From contig OY282369.1 in assembly GCA_958295735.1 (NCBI GenBank), forward strand, positions 1,596,161 to 1,660,160: a DNA stretch of 64,000 nt, written 5' to 3'. Under the pieces are notes generated by a model, which saw only the letters and a program-made list of their open reading frames with translations, did no database searches and was not told the origin of the DNA. A program made the translations under genes and the position numbers. Below, piece after piece: positions 36,040 to 44,757 of this stretch (the first letter of the stretch is position 1; every line of letters starts with the position of its first letter). The stretch is from an uncultured Candidatus Cenarchaeum sp. (lineage in GTDB: Archaea > Thermoproteota > Nitrososphaeria > Nitrososphaerales > Nitrosopumilaceae).

Positions 36040-37770
36040 ATGGCGGAATCCGGGGTGGCGCTGCTGCGCAAGGAACTGGCGGCCGCGTTGGAAAAGATCG
36101 CCGGGCTGGAAGCCGAGGCCGCGGAGCGGGCGGCCGAGATCGCGATGCTGAAGGCCAAGTCCACGGAGCAGGCGCTGCTGCGCAAGGAACTTGCGGCCTC
36201 GCTCGAAAAGATCGCCGGGCTGGAAGCCGAGGCCGCGGAGCGGGCGGCCGAGATCGCGATGCTGAAGGCCAAGTCCACGGAGCAGGCGCTGCTGCGCAAG
36301 GAACTGGCGGCCGCGTTGGAAAAGATCGCCGGGCTGGAAGCCGAGAACTCCGGGCTGAAGGCCAAGGCCGCCGAGCAGGCGGTCAGGCTTGCCGTGTGCG
36401 ACGGCCCGAACGCGCCCTCGTCGTCCCTCACCACGTACGGCCCCCGGCGGAACGCCTGGCGCAAGGAGCGGGGCTACAAGGGGAGCGACGGGGCCGGATC
36501 CGACGGCAAGCCCGCTCCGGACGGCGGCGCCCCGCGCAAGATGGGCCCGCCCCAAGGGCACAAGGGCGTCTCGCACTGCAACAAGCCCGAGTTCACCATG
36601 AAGTGCGGGATCCTGACGTGCCCCGTGTGCTGCGGCCCCCTGGAGAAGTTCGACAGGTGGCGAAAGCTGGTCAACGACTTCGATCAGTTCTGGCGCGTGG
36701 TCACCGCGATGATCGAGGTGGAGACGGGCTGGTGCGGCAAGTGCGAGAAGTACTACGAGGCCCAGGCGCCGTTTCCGAAGGGCACCTCGTGCGGCCCGAG
36801 GGCGCTCGGCCTCATAATGGCGCTGTTCGAGATGGGCTGCACGGACGCGAGGATCGCCGGCTTTATCGAGTCCACGTTCTACTTCCGCATCTCGGAGGCG
36901 GCCGTGGCGAAGGCCAGGAGGGCCATGGCGGGCGCGTCAAAGAAGCAGCTGGAGGACATCAAGTGGGCGTTCCGCGAGAGCATGTTCGTGCACATGGACG
37001 AGACCGGGTTCAAGATCGGCGTGCTGGGCAAGACCGGCTACGTCTGGGTGGCCGTCGTGGGCAACGCCGTGTGGGTGCACTTCGCGCCCACCCGGGGGGC
37101 GGCGGTCCTGAGGGAGCACTTCGGCTGGCTGTCCCGCAGGGCGGTGGTGGCCGACGGGCTGCCGGCGTACCGCGCGTGGTTCCAGCATCTGCAGAGATGC
37201 TGCAGGCACCTGCTCGCCAAGGGCGAGGCCGTCGCCGTGGACGGCGACCCGGGGGACGAGGCGAGGCACGACTGGATGCAGGGGTACTACCACAAGATAC
37301 GCGGCATCAAGACGCTGGCGCCGTTCACCGTGACGTACCTGGCCAAGGAGTTCCACGACGCCGTGTCGGCGTACCCCGACGGCAAGCTGAAGACGCACCT
37401 CGCCAACGCCGAGCCGCACGTGCTCACGTTCATGGGATTCCGCGGCATGCCGCCCCACAACAACCCCGCCGAGCTCGCCATACGCGACCTCATAGTGACG
37501 CAGCGCAACGCGCACCACAAGATCTCCACGCCGGAGGGGCGCAAGACGTTCTCCGAGCTGGTCACGATCGGGGGCACCGCCCGCATGAACGGCATGTTCC
37601 CGGGCAGGGCCTTCACCGAGATCGCCCGCAACTCCGACTGGAAAATGTTCGACCCCGGCCCGTGGGCCGGGCCCGACTGGTGCGTCTTCGATGACCCCGC
37701 ATCCGGGCTGGTGCGCCCGCCCGGCTCCGCGGCGGGGCGGGCGCCGGCTCCGGCAGCGGCGTCCGCCTGA
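36040..37770 (+). CDS. IS66-family transposase
   Basis: 576 residues from ATG 36040 (TATA-like TATAATTG about 28 nt upstream). The N-terminus is a coiled coil built of nearly three 38-residue repeats starting LLRKELAAALEKIAGLEAEA. Next come the IS66 zinc-binding region (CGILTCPVCCGPLEKF, WCGKCEKYYEAQ) and the catalytic core with Asp in HMDETGFKIG, Asp in VVADGLPAYR and Glu in HNNPAELAIRD. No separate IS66 accessory genes (tnpA/tnpB) are present, so it is the single-gene archaeal or ISBst12-like arrangement. The ending carries an Ala/Pro tail. Confidence 0.92.
   Translation: MAESGVALLRKELAAALEKIAGLEAEAAERAAEIAMLKAKSTEQALLRKELAASLEKIAGLEAEAAERAAEIAMLKAKSTEQALLRKELAAALEKIAGLEAENSGLKAKAAEQAVRLAVCDGPNAPSSSLTTYGPRRNAWRKERGYKGSDGAGSDGKPAPDGGAPRKMGPPQGHKGVSHCNKPEFTMKCGILTCPVCCGPLEKFDRWRKLVNDFDQFWRVVTAMIEVETGWCGKCEKYYEAQAPFPKGTSCGPRALGLIMALFEMGCTDARIAGFIESTFYFRISEAAVAKARRAMAGASKKQLEDIKWAFRESMFVHMDETGFKIGVLGKTGYVWVAVVGNAVWVHFAPTRGAAVLREHFGWLSRRAVVADGLPAYRAWFQHLQRCCRHLLAKGEAVAVDGDPGDEARHDWMQGYYHKIRGIKTLAPFTVTYLAKEFHDAVSAYPDGKLKTHLANAEPHVLTFMGFRGMPPHNNPAELAIRDLIVTQRNAHHKISTPEGRKTFSELVTIGGTARMNGMFPGRAFTEIARNSDWKMFDPGPWAGPDWCVFDDPASGLVRPPGSAAGRAPAPAAASA
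36060..36360 (+). repeat. 114-bp coding repeat in the IS66 transposase
   Basis: Two full copies and most of a third of a 114-bp unit encoding a 38-residue heptad-like segment. Differences between copies are few (for example AAALEK against AASLEK). Confidence 0.85.
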
Positions 37771-38056
37771 CCGGCCCCAGCGGATCTGCCGGGCGCGCGC
37801 GGGCGGCGTCAGCCCGCGTCAGGCATCGGGACGGAGCGCCGTACCGGGGCGGCCGCGCGCCGAAAATGCCCCGAACCCTGCCGCGATCGCGCGGCGCGCG
37901 CCGATCGGGGCAGCCCGGGCGCGCGGGGGGCGGCGCCCGCCCGCCGAAGGATCCCCGCTCCGGCCGCGATCGCGCGGCGCGCGCCGATCGGGGCAGCCCG
38001 GGCGCGCGGGGGGCGCCGGGAGGGGGGGGGGGGGAGGTAAGTGTGTACGTCGTAGT

Positions 38057-38148
38057 GTGTAGACTTACGTCCAAACCGATCCCACGCCTAGCGGCAACAA
38101 TCCGCTCCGCGATCCCACGCCTAGATCACAATGGACGTAAGCCTACAC
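38057..38148. mobile_element. 92-bp MITE-like element, copy A
   Basis: Inverted ends GTGTAGACTTACGTCC and GGACGTAAGCCTACAC (one mismatch), flanked by perfect 8-bp repeats GTCGTAGT (38049-38056 and 38149-38156). The interior holds a direct repeat GATCCCACGCCTAG. The same GTCGTAGT is also the target duplication of the adjoining IS66 element. Confidence 0.85.
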
Positions 38149-38167
38149 GTCGTAGTGTACTGTGTAG

Positions 38168-39373
38168 TCCCAAAAGTAGTGACACCCTTCTGCACGCGCG
38201 CGCGTGCGCCCAAGCCGGACGACGGAGGCGTGCTGAATGGGTGATCCGCGGAGTGGAAATGAAGGTGGGGGGGGGGGTCGGCCTTCGCCCCGATCCAAAG
38301 CAGCAAGTCAGGGCACGGCGGGCCGGAGCCAAGAAGCTGGACGAGGGCCGCGTCAGGTGGATAGTCCGCCAGAGGCGCAAGGGCGAGATGACGGACGCGC
38401 AGATAGCGCAGACCATGAAGGTCTCGGCGTCCTGGGTCAGGAGGCTGTGGCGGAGATTCGAGGGCTGCGAGCCCAAGGACATCAAGTACCCCGCCCGCAT
38501 GGGCAGGCCCAACAACGGCATCCCCGGGCGCAGGGAGCAATCTGCCGTGCTCTCGGGCAGGCACAGGAACGAGTGCGGGGCGAGGGGACTGGAGGACGAC
38601 ATAGAGGAGGACACCGGCCTGCACGTGCCGCACAACACCATACACAAGGTGCTGGCGGGCGAGGGCATGGCCGAGGCGCAGCCCAAGAAGGGCGGGCAGC
38701 GCAAGTGGGTCAGGTTCGAGAGGACGTATTCCAACACCATGTGGCACGCCGACTACAAGAGGCTGGACGACGGGAGGTGGTTCATCGCGCACATGGACGA
38801 TGCCTCGCGCTTCATAACCGGCTTCGGCGTGTTCGGGGAGGCCACCGGGAAGCACGCGCTGGAGGTGCTCGGGAAGGCGATGGAGGAGCACGGCAGGCCC
38901 GCATCCATCCTGACCGACCACGGGTCCCAGTTCTACGCCAACGAGTCCGAGTCCAGGAAGAGGGGCGAGACGGAGTTCGAGAAGGAGCTGGCCAGGCTGG
39001 ACATACGGCACGTGCTGGCCCGCATCAACCACCCCCAGACCAACGGCAAGCTGGAGCGGTTCCACGGGGAGCTGCAGCGCAGGCTGCCCAGGTTCATAGG
39101 CGCGTCGCACCACAAGACCGTCCGCGGCCCGCCGGCAGGCCACGTGGGGGACATATTCAACTCGTCCGGACCGACGGATCCGGTGGCCAGGCTGATCAAG
39201 TGGTACAACTACGACAGGAAGCACATGTCCCTCAAAAAGAGGAGGGAGACGCCCGCCCGGGCGTTCTTGAGGAAGATGCCGCCGCCAGGGGCCAAGTTCG
39301 TGACGGACAAGCAGACGGGGGAGCAGTATCGTGTCGGGTGAGGAGGTGAGGGAAAGTGTCACTACTTTTGGGA
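38168..39373 (+). mobile_element. Integrase-type insertion sequence
   Basis: 18-bp terminal inverted repeats: TCCCAAAAGTAGTGACAC at 38168-38185 and its exact inverse at 39356-39373. They enclose a single transposase gene. No obvious target duplication is seen, perhaps because of neighbouring rearrangements. Confidence 0.85.
38259..39341 (+). CDS. Integrase-core (IS481/ISNCY-like) transposase, intact
   Basis: 360 residues from ATG 38259 (GTG 38241 is possible). An N-terminal HTH (KGEMTDAQIAQTMKVSASWV) precedes the rve catalytic domain: WHADYKRLDDGRWFIAHMDD (first Asp), SILTDHGSQFYA (second Asp) and HPQTNGKLERFHGELQRRL (Glu), then KWYNYDRKHMSLKKR. An 11-G homopolymer (38267-38277) follows the start codon by two codons, a slippage-prone site that could modulate expression. 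The broken copy at 22445-25090 shows the same domain order. Confidence 0.9.
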   Translation: MKVGGGVGLRPDPKQQVRARRAGAKKLDEGRVRWIVRQRRKGEMTDAQIAQTMKVSASWVRRLWRRFEGCEPKDIKYPARMGRPNNGIPGRREQSAVLSGRHRNECGARGLEDDIEEDTGLHVPHNTIHKVLAGEGMAEAQPKKGGQRKWVRFERTYSNTMWHADYKRLDDGRWFIAHMDDASRFITGFGVFGEATGKHALEVLGKAMEEHGRPASILTDHGSQFYANESESRKRGETEFEKELARLDIRHVLARINHPQTNGKLERFHGELQRRLPRFIGASHHKTVRGPPAGHVGDIFNSSGPTDPVARLIKWYNYDRKHMSLKKRRETPARAFLRKMPPPGAKFVTDKQTGEQYRVG

Positions 39374-39389
39374 TCCCACATGCGTCGTA

Positions 39390-40451
39390 GTGTACACACT
39401 TCAGAAGAAGGGGGCGTCGGCCAACAGGGCGCTCAAGGCCATGAAGGAACTCTACAAGGACGACAGGATCCCGACGGGGCAGTGGCTGCTGGGCATGGTG
39501 GCAAAAATTCCGCACGAGCTGGTGGAGAAGTGCGGCCAGGACATGCTCGCCCGCACCGCCGCGTCCATGATAAAGAGGGGCCACATACCCGCGAGCGCGG
39601 CGATCGCGCTAGACGTACGCCCGCATCCGTTCACCGGCGAGGACGGCGGCGGCTGGACGGTGAGCGGCAGGCCCAAGGGCGGCACCACGCGGTTCGACGG
39701 GTACATGACGGCGTACGTGGCGGAGAAGGCGCACATGCCGCACGTGGGGGCCATCCGCGTGGTCGACGGGGTCAAGGTGGCCGACTACGTCAAACAGATG
39801 TTCGGGGAGCTGCGCCGGGCCGGGCTTAAGCCGAGGCTGTTCCTCGCGGATCGCGAGTTCTGCACGGTCGCCGTGATGTCCGCGTTCGACGGCGCCGGGG
39901 AGAAGTTCCTCGTGCCCGCCAGGAAGACGGCGGGAATCAGGAAGGCCCTGGCGGAATACAAGCGCGGGAGGCGGAAGAAGGTGTCGCGGTACACGATGAA
40001 GGCGGACGACGGGACGGAGTTCACATTCTGGCTGGTCATCGAAAAGCGCATGGTGAAGGCCAAGGGCAAGCGGAGGTGGAAGTACCCCGCGTTCGCCACC
40101 AACGTCAGGCAGGGCAGGATCGGGAGGACCATGAAGAGGGACATCCCCGGCTTGTACAGGCAGCGCTGGAGGATAGAGAACGCCTACAAGTCGATCAAGC
40201 AGATCCTGCCCACGACGAGCAGCAAGAACCTGTCGATCAGGACGTTCATGATGTACTTCGCCATGGTCTACTGCAACGCGCGGTGCGCGTCCAACCACGC
40301 CGCCGATGCGGATGCCGCGGAATCGGGGCGCCGGCCGGCGAAGAAGCGCAGGGCGCTGTCCGAGTTCGCGACGCTGATGGTCAAGTTCGCGCTGGAGATC
40401 ATCAGGACGGACACGGGCAAGCGGGGCTACTACCTCCAGTGCGTGACCTAG
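39390..40451 (+). CDS. IS4/ISH3-like transposase, probably N-terminally truncated
   Basis: 353 residues if read from GTG 39390. The core has IALDVRPHP, LFLADREFC and YRQRWRIENAYKSIKQIL, the last being the Y-(2)-R-(3)-E-(6)-K signature of IS4-type enzymes; the closest archaeal group I can suggest is ISH3. The first codons are formed from GTGTACACACTT, the same string as the IS66 end, so the original N-terminus has probably been replaced by junction sequence. No inverted repeats were found, so mobility is doubtful. Confidence 0.75.
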   Translation: MYTLQKKGASANRALKAMKELYKDDRIPTGQWLLGMVAKIPHELVEKCGQDMLARTAASMIKRGHIPASAAIALDVRPHPFTGEDGGGWTVSGRPKGGTTRFDGYMTAYVAEKAHMPHVGAIRVVDGVKVADYVKQMFGELRRAGLKPRLFLADREFCTVAVMSAFDGAGEKFLVPARKTAGIRKALAEYKRGRRKKVSRYTMKADDGTEFTFWLVIEKRMVKAKGKRRWKYPAFATNVRQGRIGRTMKRDIPGLYRQRWRIENAYKSIKQILPTTSSKNLSIRTFMMYFAMVYCNARCASNHAADADAAESGRRPAKKRRALSEFATLMVKFALEIIRTDTGKRGYYLQCVT

Positions 40452-41253
40452 CGCGTTTCGGACCCCTGCCGCGCGCCGAGGCGGCGCGGCCGGCAGCATC
40501 ACCCGCGCCCGATGCCGTTCCGGCCCCGGGCGGGGCCGGTCCCGCTCCCTGATCGCGGCGGCGCGCCGATCCGCGGGCGGGCCGCGCCGCGCAGGTCCTG
40601 GTGAGCCGTCCCGCGCGGCGGGCCGGCGCGCGCTCCCGGCTACGAAAGATCGGCGCTCCGGCCCGCCGTTGCCGCAGAACGCGCCGGCGGATCGGGGCGC
40701 CGCTTGTCGGTTGCCGGCGCCGCGGGAACCAATCCGTCACCCGACAAATCCCGGCCGTTTTGGCGCTCGGCCGGCACGAAACGGGAGTACATTTTCAACC
40801 TCAGGTGTGGGCCCGGACCTGGGCCAGGCCCGCAACCTGTTGCGCCGTTGCCTGCCTGCTTCGATCTTCCCGCGCCCGCCGCGCCGCAGTCCTCCCGCGC
40901 CCGCCGGCGATCGCCCGCGCCGTTCCTCGCGCCAGGTTCCTCCGGGGGATCTCGCGCCCCGCATCCCGCGTGGCCGCGCCCCGGCTCCGGCTTGCCCCGA
41001 CATCCCGCGCCGCTCCCCTAAACGCGCCACAGGAACCTCCGCGATCGCGCCCGGCGCCTCCCTGCCCGCCAAACCGCGAGTTTCCTGGAATTTTCGGGCT
41101 GGAAACGGCGTGCCGGGCGTCTATTCTTGCGTTCAAGGAGCCCGGCCGCGGGGCGGGGGCGTGACTCCCGCTGGAAACGGCGTGCCGGGCGTCTATTCTT
41201 GCGTTAACTGAGTGAAACGAATTGTTTTTAAGAGGATTGAATGAGGGGTTGAT
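40452..41253. other. Gene-free GC-rich gap before the ATPase/helicase pair
   Basis: About 800 bp without a supported gene; open frames show no recognisable domain. It contains a 36-bp direct repeat (41098-41205). At its end the composition becomes AT-rich, with a TATA-like TTTTTAAG (41225-41232) 25 nt before the next ATG. Confidence 0.6.
41098..41205. repeat. 36-bp direct repeat, two copies separated by 36 bp
   Basis: Two identical copies (41098-41133 and 41170-41205) beginning GCTGGAAACGGCGTGCCGGG and ending TATTCTTGCGTT, with a GC-rich 36-bp stretch between. Geometry is CRISPR-like, but only two copies exist and no cas gene is present. Confidence 0.9.
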
Positions 41254-42963
41254 ATGACTAGTCCTGTACATGTAGGAAGAGCGCTGGAGTCACTAAGAAA
41301 CTCCAATTTCAACACGGTGTCAGCTATGGGAGAGGTCATTGACAACTCTATTGAAGCCAAAGCCACTAACATACGGATAAGAATAAAAAAAGACAAAACG
41401 AGGGCAAATCATTACGACTTAACTGATGTTGCTTTTTATGACGATGGTGAGGGTATGGACACAGACACACTCAGCAAGTGCCTCCAGCTTGGGTTTTCAA
41501 AGAGATACAACAACAGAACTGGGATAGGACGGTTTGGAGTTGGAATGACACTAGGTGCAATAACACAATGCATCAGGATAGAAGTATACTCCAAGCCCCG
41601 TGGCGGTAACTGGAATTATACCTATCTAGATTTGCAAGAGATGAAAGATCAGGAAGATCCTGCCATACCGCCTCCTCGATCAAGTGAGGTTCCGAGAGAG
41701 TACTCTGATCTGGTTAAAGATTTCGGAACTTTAGTAGTTTGGAGAAACTGGGACAGAGAGGATGCAAAGATAAACGAGATGATAAAATGGATTGGACGGA
41801 CATACAGAAAGTTCATCGGTGAAGAGATCATCAAAGACGGCCACGTTGTTGCTAATCCACATCAACGCCACATATTTCTGGATGACGGCGATGCCGATAG
41901 GGAGATTTCAGCATATGATCCGCTATACGTCACAAAGACTAAGTACAACACGGAGGTCACCACACTAGATTCGCCAATACGACTGAGGGAAGAAATTCAT
42001 ATGTTTGATAAGCCACCAAACAGTCAAGAAGGGCAGAAGGTTATTGAAATTCGCTCTACGTTGCTTCCAGAACAATGGAGAAAGAAACGTGGTGACGGAC
42101 TATCAACTGAGAATAGGGCTAGGCTCGTTCCTGACAACGAAGGAATATCCATACTACGAAATGATCGTGAGGTGTTTTACGGACACATTCCACATTACAA
42201 GATTGTGGATAAAAAATCCAGTCACTACAAGAGCTTTATAGATCTGGATAGGTTTTGGGGGTGTGAGATTGCTTTTGATGCGGATTTGGATCACTGGTTT
42301 TCTGTAAAAAACATCAAGGTGGGAGCAAAGCCACTCCGCGAGTTAAGAGAAAAAATCCAAGACCAGTTAAATGACACAATTCACACCTACAGAGACGAAA
42401 TAAGAAAAACTTGGGAACGTAGTTCTGATGAAGAAAACAAGAGAACCAGCGGTAGCTTCAACGGAACCGAAGATGCCCAAAACATAATCAAAGACAATAC
42501 TGCTGATTCTCCTAGCACCGAAGAAGAAATTGACCAACTCTTGGGAGAGTCAGGGGAAATCAAAGAAGAAACCAAAAAAGAAATAGAATTGATACTAGAA
42601 AATAGCCCATTTGTGTTTGCCAAAAATTATGACACAGACGGGAGAGGGAATTTTATAAACATTGTGTCGAGAGGTTCAAAGACATTCGTAAACATTAACA
42701 TGAAACACCCGTTCTTTCGAAAATTTTTTGATCTGCGTAATGAACTAGAGGACAAAGGAAAAGAATACAAAGATGACGATTTTGATAAGATTTTAGCAAG
42801 CGTAGAAACTAATCTGCATCTGCTCCTAGGATCATTTGCACTAGCACAAAAGGAGTTTCATTCTGACGTCAAATACACGGCAGACGAGTTTGGTAAAAAA
42901 TTAATGCACAATTGGACATTCTGGTTGGAAGAAAACGTAAATTCCACGCTGGAAGACAATTAA
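41254..42963 (+). CDS. MORC-like GHKL ATPase
   Basis: 569 residues, AT-rich codon use. The GHKL (Bergerat) fold is clear in the first 110 residues: SAMGEVIDNSIEAKATNIRI (N box), YDDGEGMD (G1) and GRFGVGMTLG (G2). This pattern fits MORC/Hsp90/MutL-type dimerising ATPases that clamp DNA. The middle part (residues 120-380) is a likely S5-like transducer. The C-terminal about 100 residues (FVFAKNYDTDGRGNFINIVS onward) are unrecognised. ATG 41254 lies 25 nt after a TATA-like box. It is followed 9 bp later by a helicase gene, implying one transcript and joint function. Confidence 0.78.
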   Translation: MTSPVHVGRALESLRNSNFNTVSAMGEVIDNSIEAKATNIRIRIKKDKTRANHYDLTDVAFYDDGEGMDTDTLSKCLQLGFSKRYNNRTGIGRFGVGMTLGAITQCIRIEVYSKPRGGNWNYTYLDLQEMKDQEDPAIPPPRSSEVPREYSDLVKDFGTLVVWRNWDREDAKINEMIKWIGRTYRKFIGEEIIKDGHVVANPHQRHIFLDDGDADREISAYDPLYVTKTKYNTEVTTLDSPIRLREEIHMFDKPPNSQEGQKVIEIRSTLLPEQWRKKRGDGLSTENRARLVPDNEGISILRNDREVFYGHIPHYKIVDKKSSHYKSFIDLDRFWGCEIAFDADLDHWFSVKNIKVGAKPLRELREKIQDQLNDTIHTYRDEIRKTWERSSDEENKRTSGSFNGTEDAQNIIKDNTADSPSTEEEIDQLLGESGEIKEETKKEIELILENSPFVFAKNYDTDGRGNFINIVSRGSKTFVNINMKHPFFRKFFDLRNELEDKGKEYKDDDFDKILASVETNLHLLLGSFALAQKEFHSDVKYTADEFGKKLMHNWTFWLEENVNSTLEDN

Positions 42964-42972
42964 GAATATATC

Positions 42973-44610
42973 ATGCTAAACAAATATCTTCTCGAATCAG
43001 ACCTACACAACGATCTACGCAAATTTTTAGACTCGTACAATTTCATGCTCGCGCAGCTTGATCCTAAAAGAAGAGTGTCAATATACCAAGACACCGAACT
43101 ACTCGCCCAGTTGCATCATTCGTTAAACATTGAAAAATACGGTCAGCGAACATTTAGACAACGTCTTCTGGCCGTTGCACCCACGAACCTTGTCATCGAA
43201 TTCGCGAAAAGCCGAAACATGTGCGGCTCAGGTGATGACGTAGAAACAGACGAATTCCGCAATCGCCTGGCGCTGTTTGCGAGGGGAAACAATGATGACA
43301 CGCGCAACTTTGTAAAAATATTTGATTATCCAGAATACCTTATTCCAAACGAAGACGACAAATCGGTAATCCCTAACCAAGTAATCAACCCGCATGAAAA
43401 TCCATTCAAACAACTAAAAGACTATCAAGCAGAAGTCGTTTTTGCGGCGTTAGAGAAAATTGAAATTCCGAATTCAAAGTTTCTTATTCACATGCCTACC
43501 GGTGCAGGAAAGACGCGTGTCGCAATGGAGATAATAACTCACTTCCTAAACAAAAAGAAGGATCGTCAGGTGATCTGGCTTGCAGATAGAGTTGAATTGT
43601 GTGAACAAGCAATGGAGACATTTCTTGATGTGTGGTCTCATTTGGGGCGCCGCAAAATCATGGTATACAGAATGTGGGGCAATGCCGACATACCTTCTCA
43701 AATAACGGGTTCGGGGTTTGTCGTTGCTATGTATCAAAAAATCCGAGATTATGTCAATAACGGGAGAATTATCATAAAGGGAGACGTAGTTGTTCCAGAT
43801 GAGGCCCACAGTGCGATCGCTCCAACCCATTCCGGAATTATTGAAGAATTAAAGGACATACACAAAAAACAAACCCGTATTGTGGGTCTTACAGCAACGC
43901 CAGGAAGAGGTTCTGGCGACATCGACGACAATGGTAAGCTAGCAAGGTTTTTTGGAAAAAATGTGATTAAAATCAAAACCGGAGAGTCTGGGGTCATTGA
44001 GTTCTTACAACGAAAAAGAATCTTGGCAAAATGCATCAGAAAACCACTAAACACGAACATGAGGTATACTTTCTCAGAACAAGAATGGCGGCAAATAGAT
44101 AAAAGCTTTGAACGAGAATTCCCTAATGGCAATTTGGAAAAAATTGCCAACGACGAAAAAAGAAACATGAAGATGCTATTAAAACTATTAGAAGTTGTAA
44201 AAGAATGCAATCACATCTTGGTGTTTTGTGGTAGTAAGTTCCAGTCAAAACTCTTATCTGGAATTATGACAGTTTCGGGTTACTCTTCAGCATATGTTGA
44301 CGGCTCTAGCCCGAAAGGCTACCGGAAGGATGTAGTTAATAAATTCAGGAATGGACAAGTACAGATAGTCTTTAATTACGGTGTATTCACCGCGGGATTT
44401 GACGCGCCGAAAATAGATGCTATAGTCATTGCTCGGCCAACAACATCAATTGTGTTGTACGGACAAATGATTGGCAGGGGCATGCGGGGCCCCGACATAG
44501 GCGGTACCGAAAAGTTTCAACTGATAGATGTGGTAGATGACATACTCTCAGAGTATAGAGGACTAGAGAATGTATACGAATATTTCTCAGAATATTGGGA
44601 AGCCACGTGA
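42973..44610 (+). CDS. Superfamily 2 DEAH helicase (type III restriction/UvrB-like)
   Basis: 545 residues. Motif I is HMPTGAGKTRVAMEI, motif II VVPDEAHSAIAP (DEAH), motif III GLTATPGRGSGD, motif V NYGVFTAGFDAP and motif VI GQMIGRGMRGPD. About 150 residues precede the helicase core and carry no motif I recognise. No nuclease domain is visible, so cleavage, if any, would need a partner. It is encoded 9 bp after the MORC-like ATPase, and both are AT-rich like the dnd genes. The pair is a plausible effector module for phosphorothioate-based defence. Confidence 0.82.
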   Translation: MLNKYLLESDLHNDLRKFLDSYNFMLAQLDPKRRVSIYQDTELLAQLHHSLNIEKYGQRTFRQRLLAVAPTNLVIEFAKSRNMCGSGDDVETDEFRNRLALFARGNNDDTRNFVKIFDYPEYLIPNEDDKSVIPNQVINPHENPFKQLKDYQAEVVFAALEKIEIPNSKFLIHMPTGAGKTRVAMEIITHFLNKKKDRQVIWLADRVELCEQAMETFLDVWSHLGRRKIMVYRMWGNADIPSQITGSGFVVAMYQKIRDYVNNGRIIIKGDVVVPDEAHSAIAPTHSGIIEELKDIHKKQTRIVGLTATPGRGSGDIDDNGKLARFFGKNVIKIKTGESGVIEFLQRKRILAKCIRKPLNTNMRYTFSEQEWRQIDKSFEREFPNGNLEKIANDEKRNMKMLLKLLEVVKECNHILVFCGSKFQSKLLSGIMTVSGYSSAYVDGSSPKGYRKDVVNKFRNGQVQIVFNYGVFTAGFDAPKIDAIVIARPTTSIVLYGQMIGRGMRGPDIGGTEKFQLIDVVDDILSEYRGLENVYEYFSEYWEAT

Positions 44611-44757
44611 ACCTTGATGAGAATTTTTAAAAGCTTACGCTTTTGGAGCAATTCTTTTGAGAACCACACAACATCCGCGTGAACTTTCATGTTGTACGAT
44701 AGGGTTTGTGCGTATTGACAAATGCCAAAACAATTTCACACCACAGGTTGAAGAGCC

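Larger units (their letters stand above)
35914..38048 (+). mobile_element. IS66-family insertion sequence with 8-bp target duplication
   Basis: Left end GTACACACTTACCTCCCCCC and its inverted copy at the right (...GGAGGTAAGTGTGTAC) run for about 28-30 bp including a C/G homopolymer. The element is flanked by GTCGTAGT at 35906-35913 and 38049-38056, the 8-bp duplication expected for IS66. Confidence 0.9.

Noticed and set aside
37866-38258. Long N-terminal extension of the integrase-type transposase
   Set aside because: It would cross the IS66 end, the MITE and the left inverted repeat of the element itself. The element boundary at 38168 excludes it.
41098-41205. Possible minimal CRISPR (36-bp repeat, 36-bp spacer)
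   Set aside because: Only two copies, a GC-rich low-complexity spacer, and no cas genes. Tandem duplication of a 72-bp unit is simpler in a genome full of such repeats.
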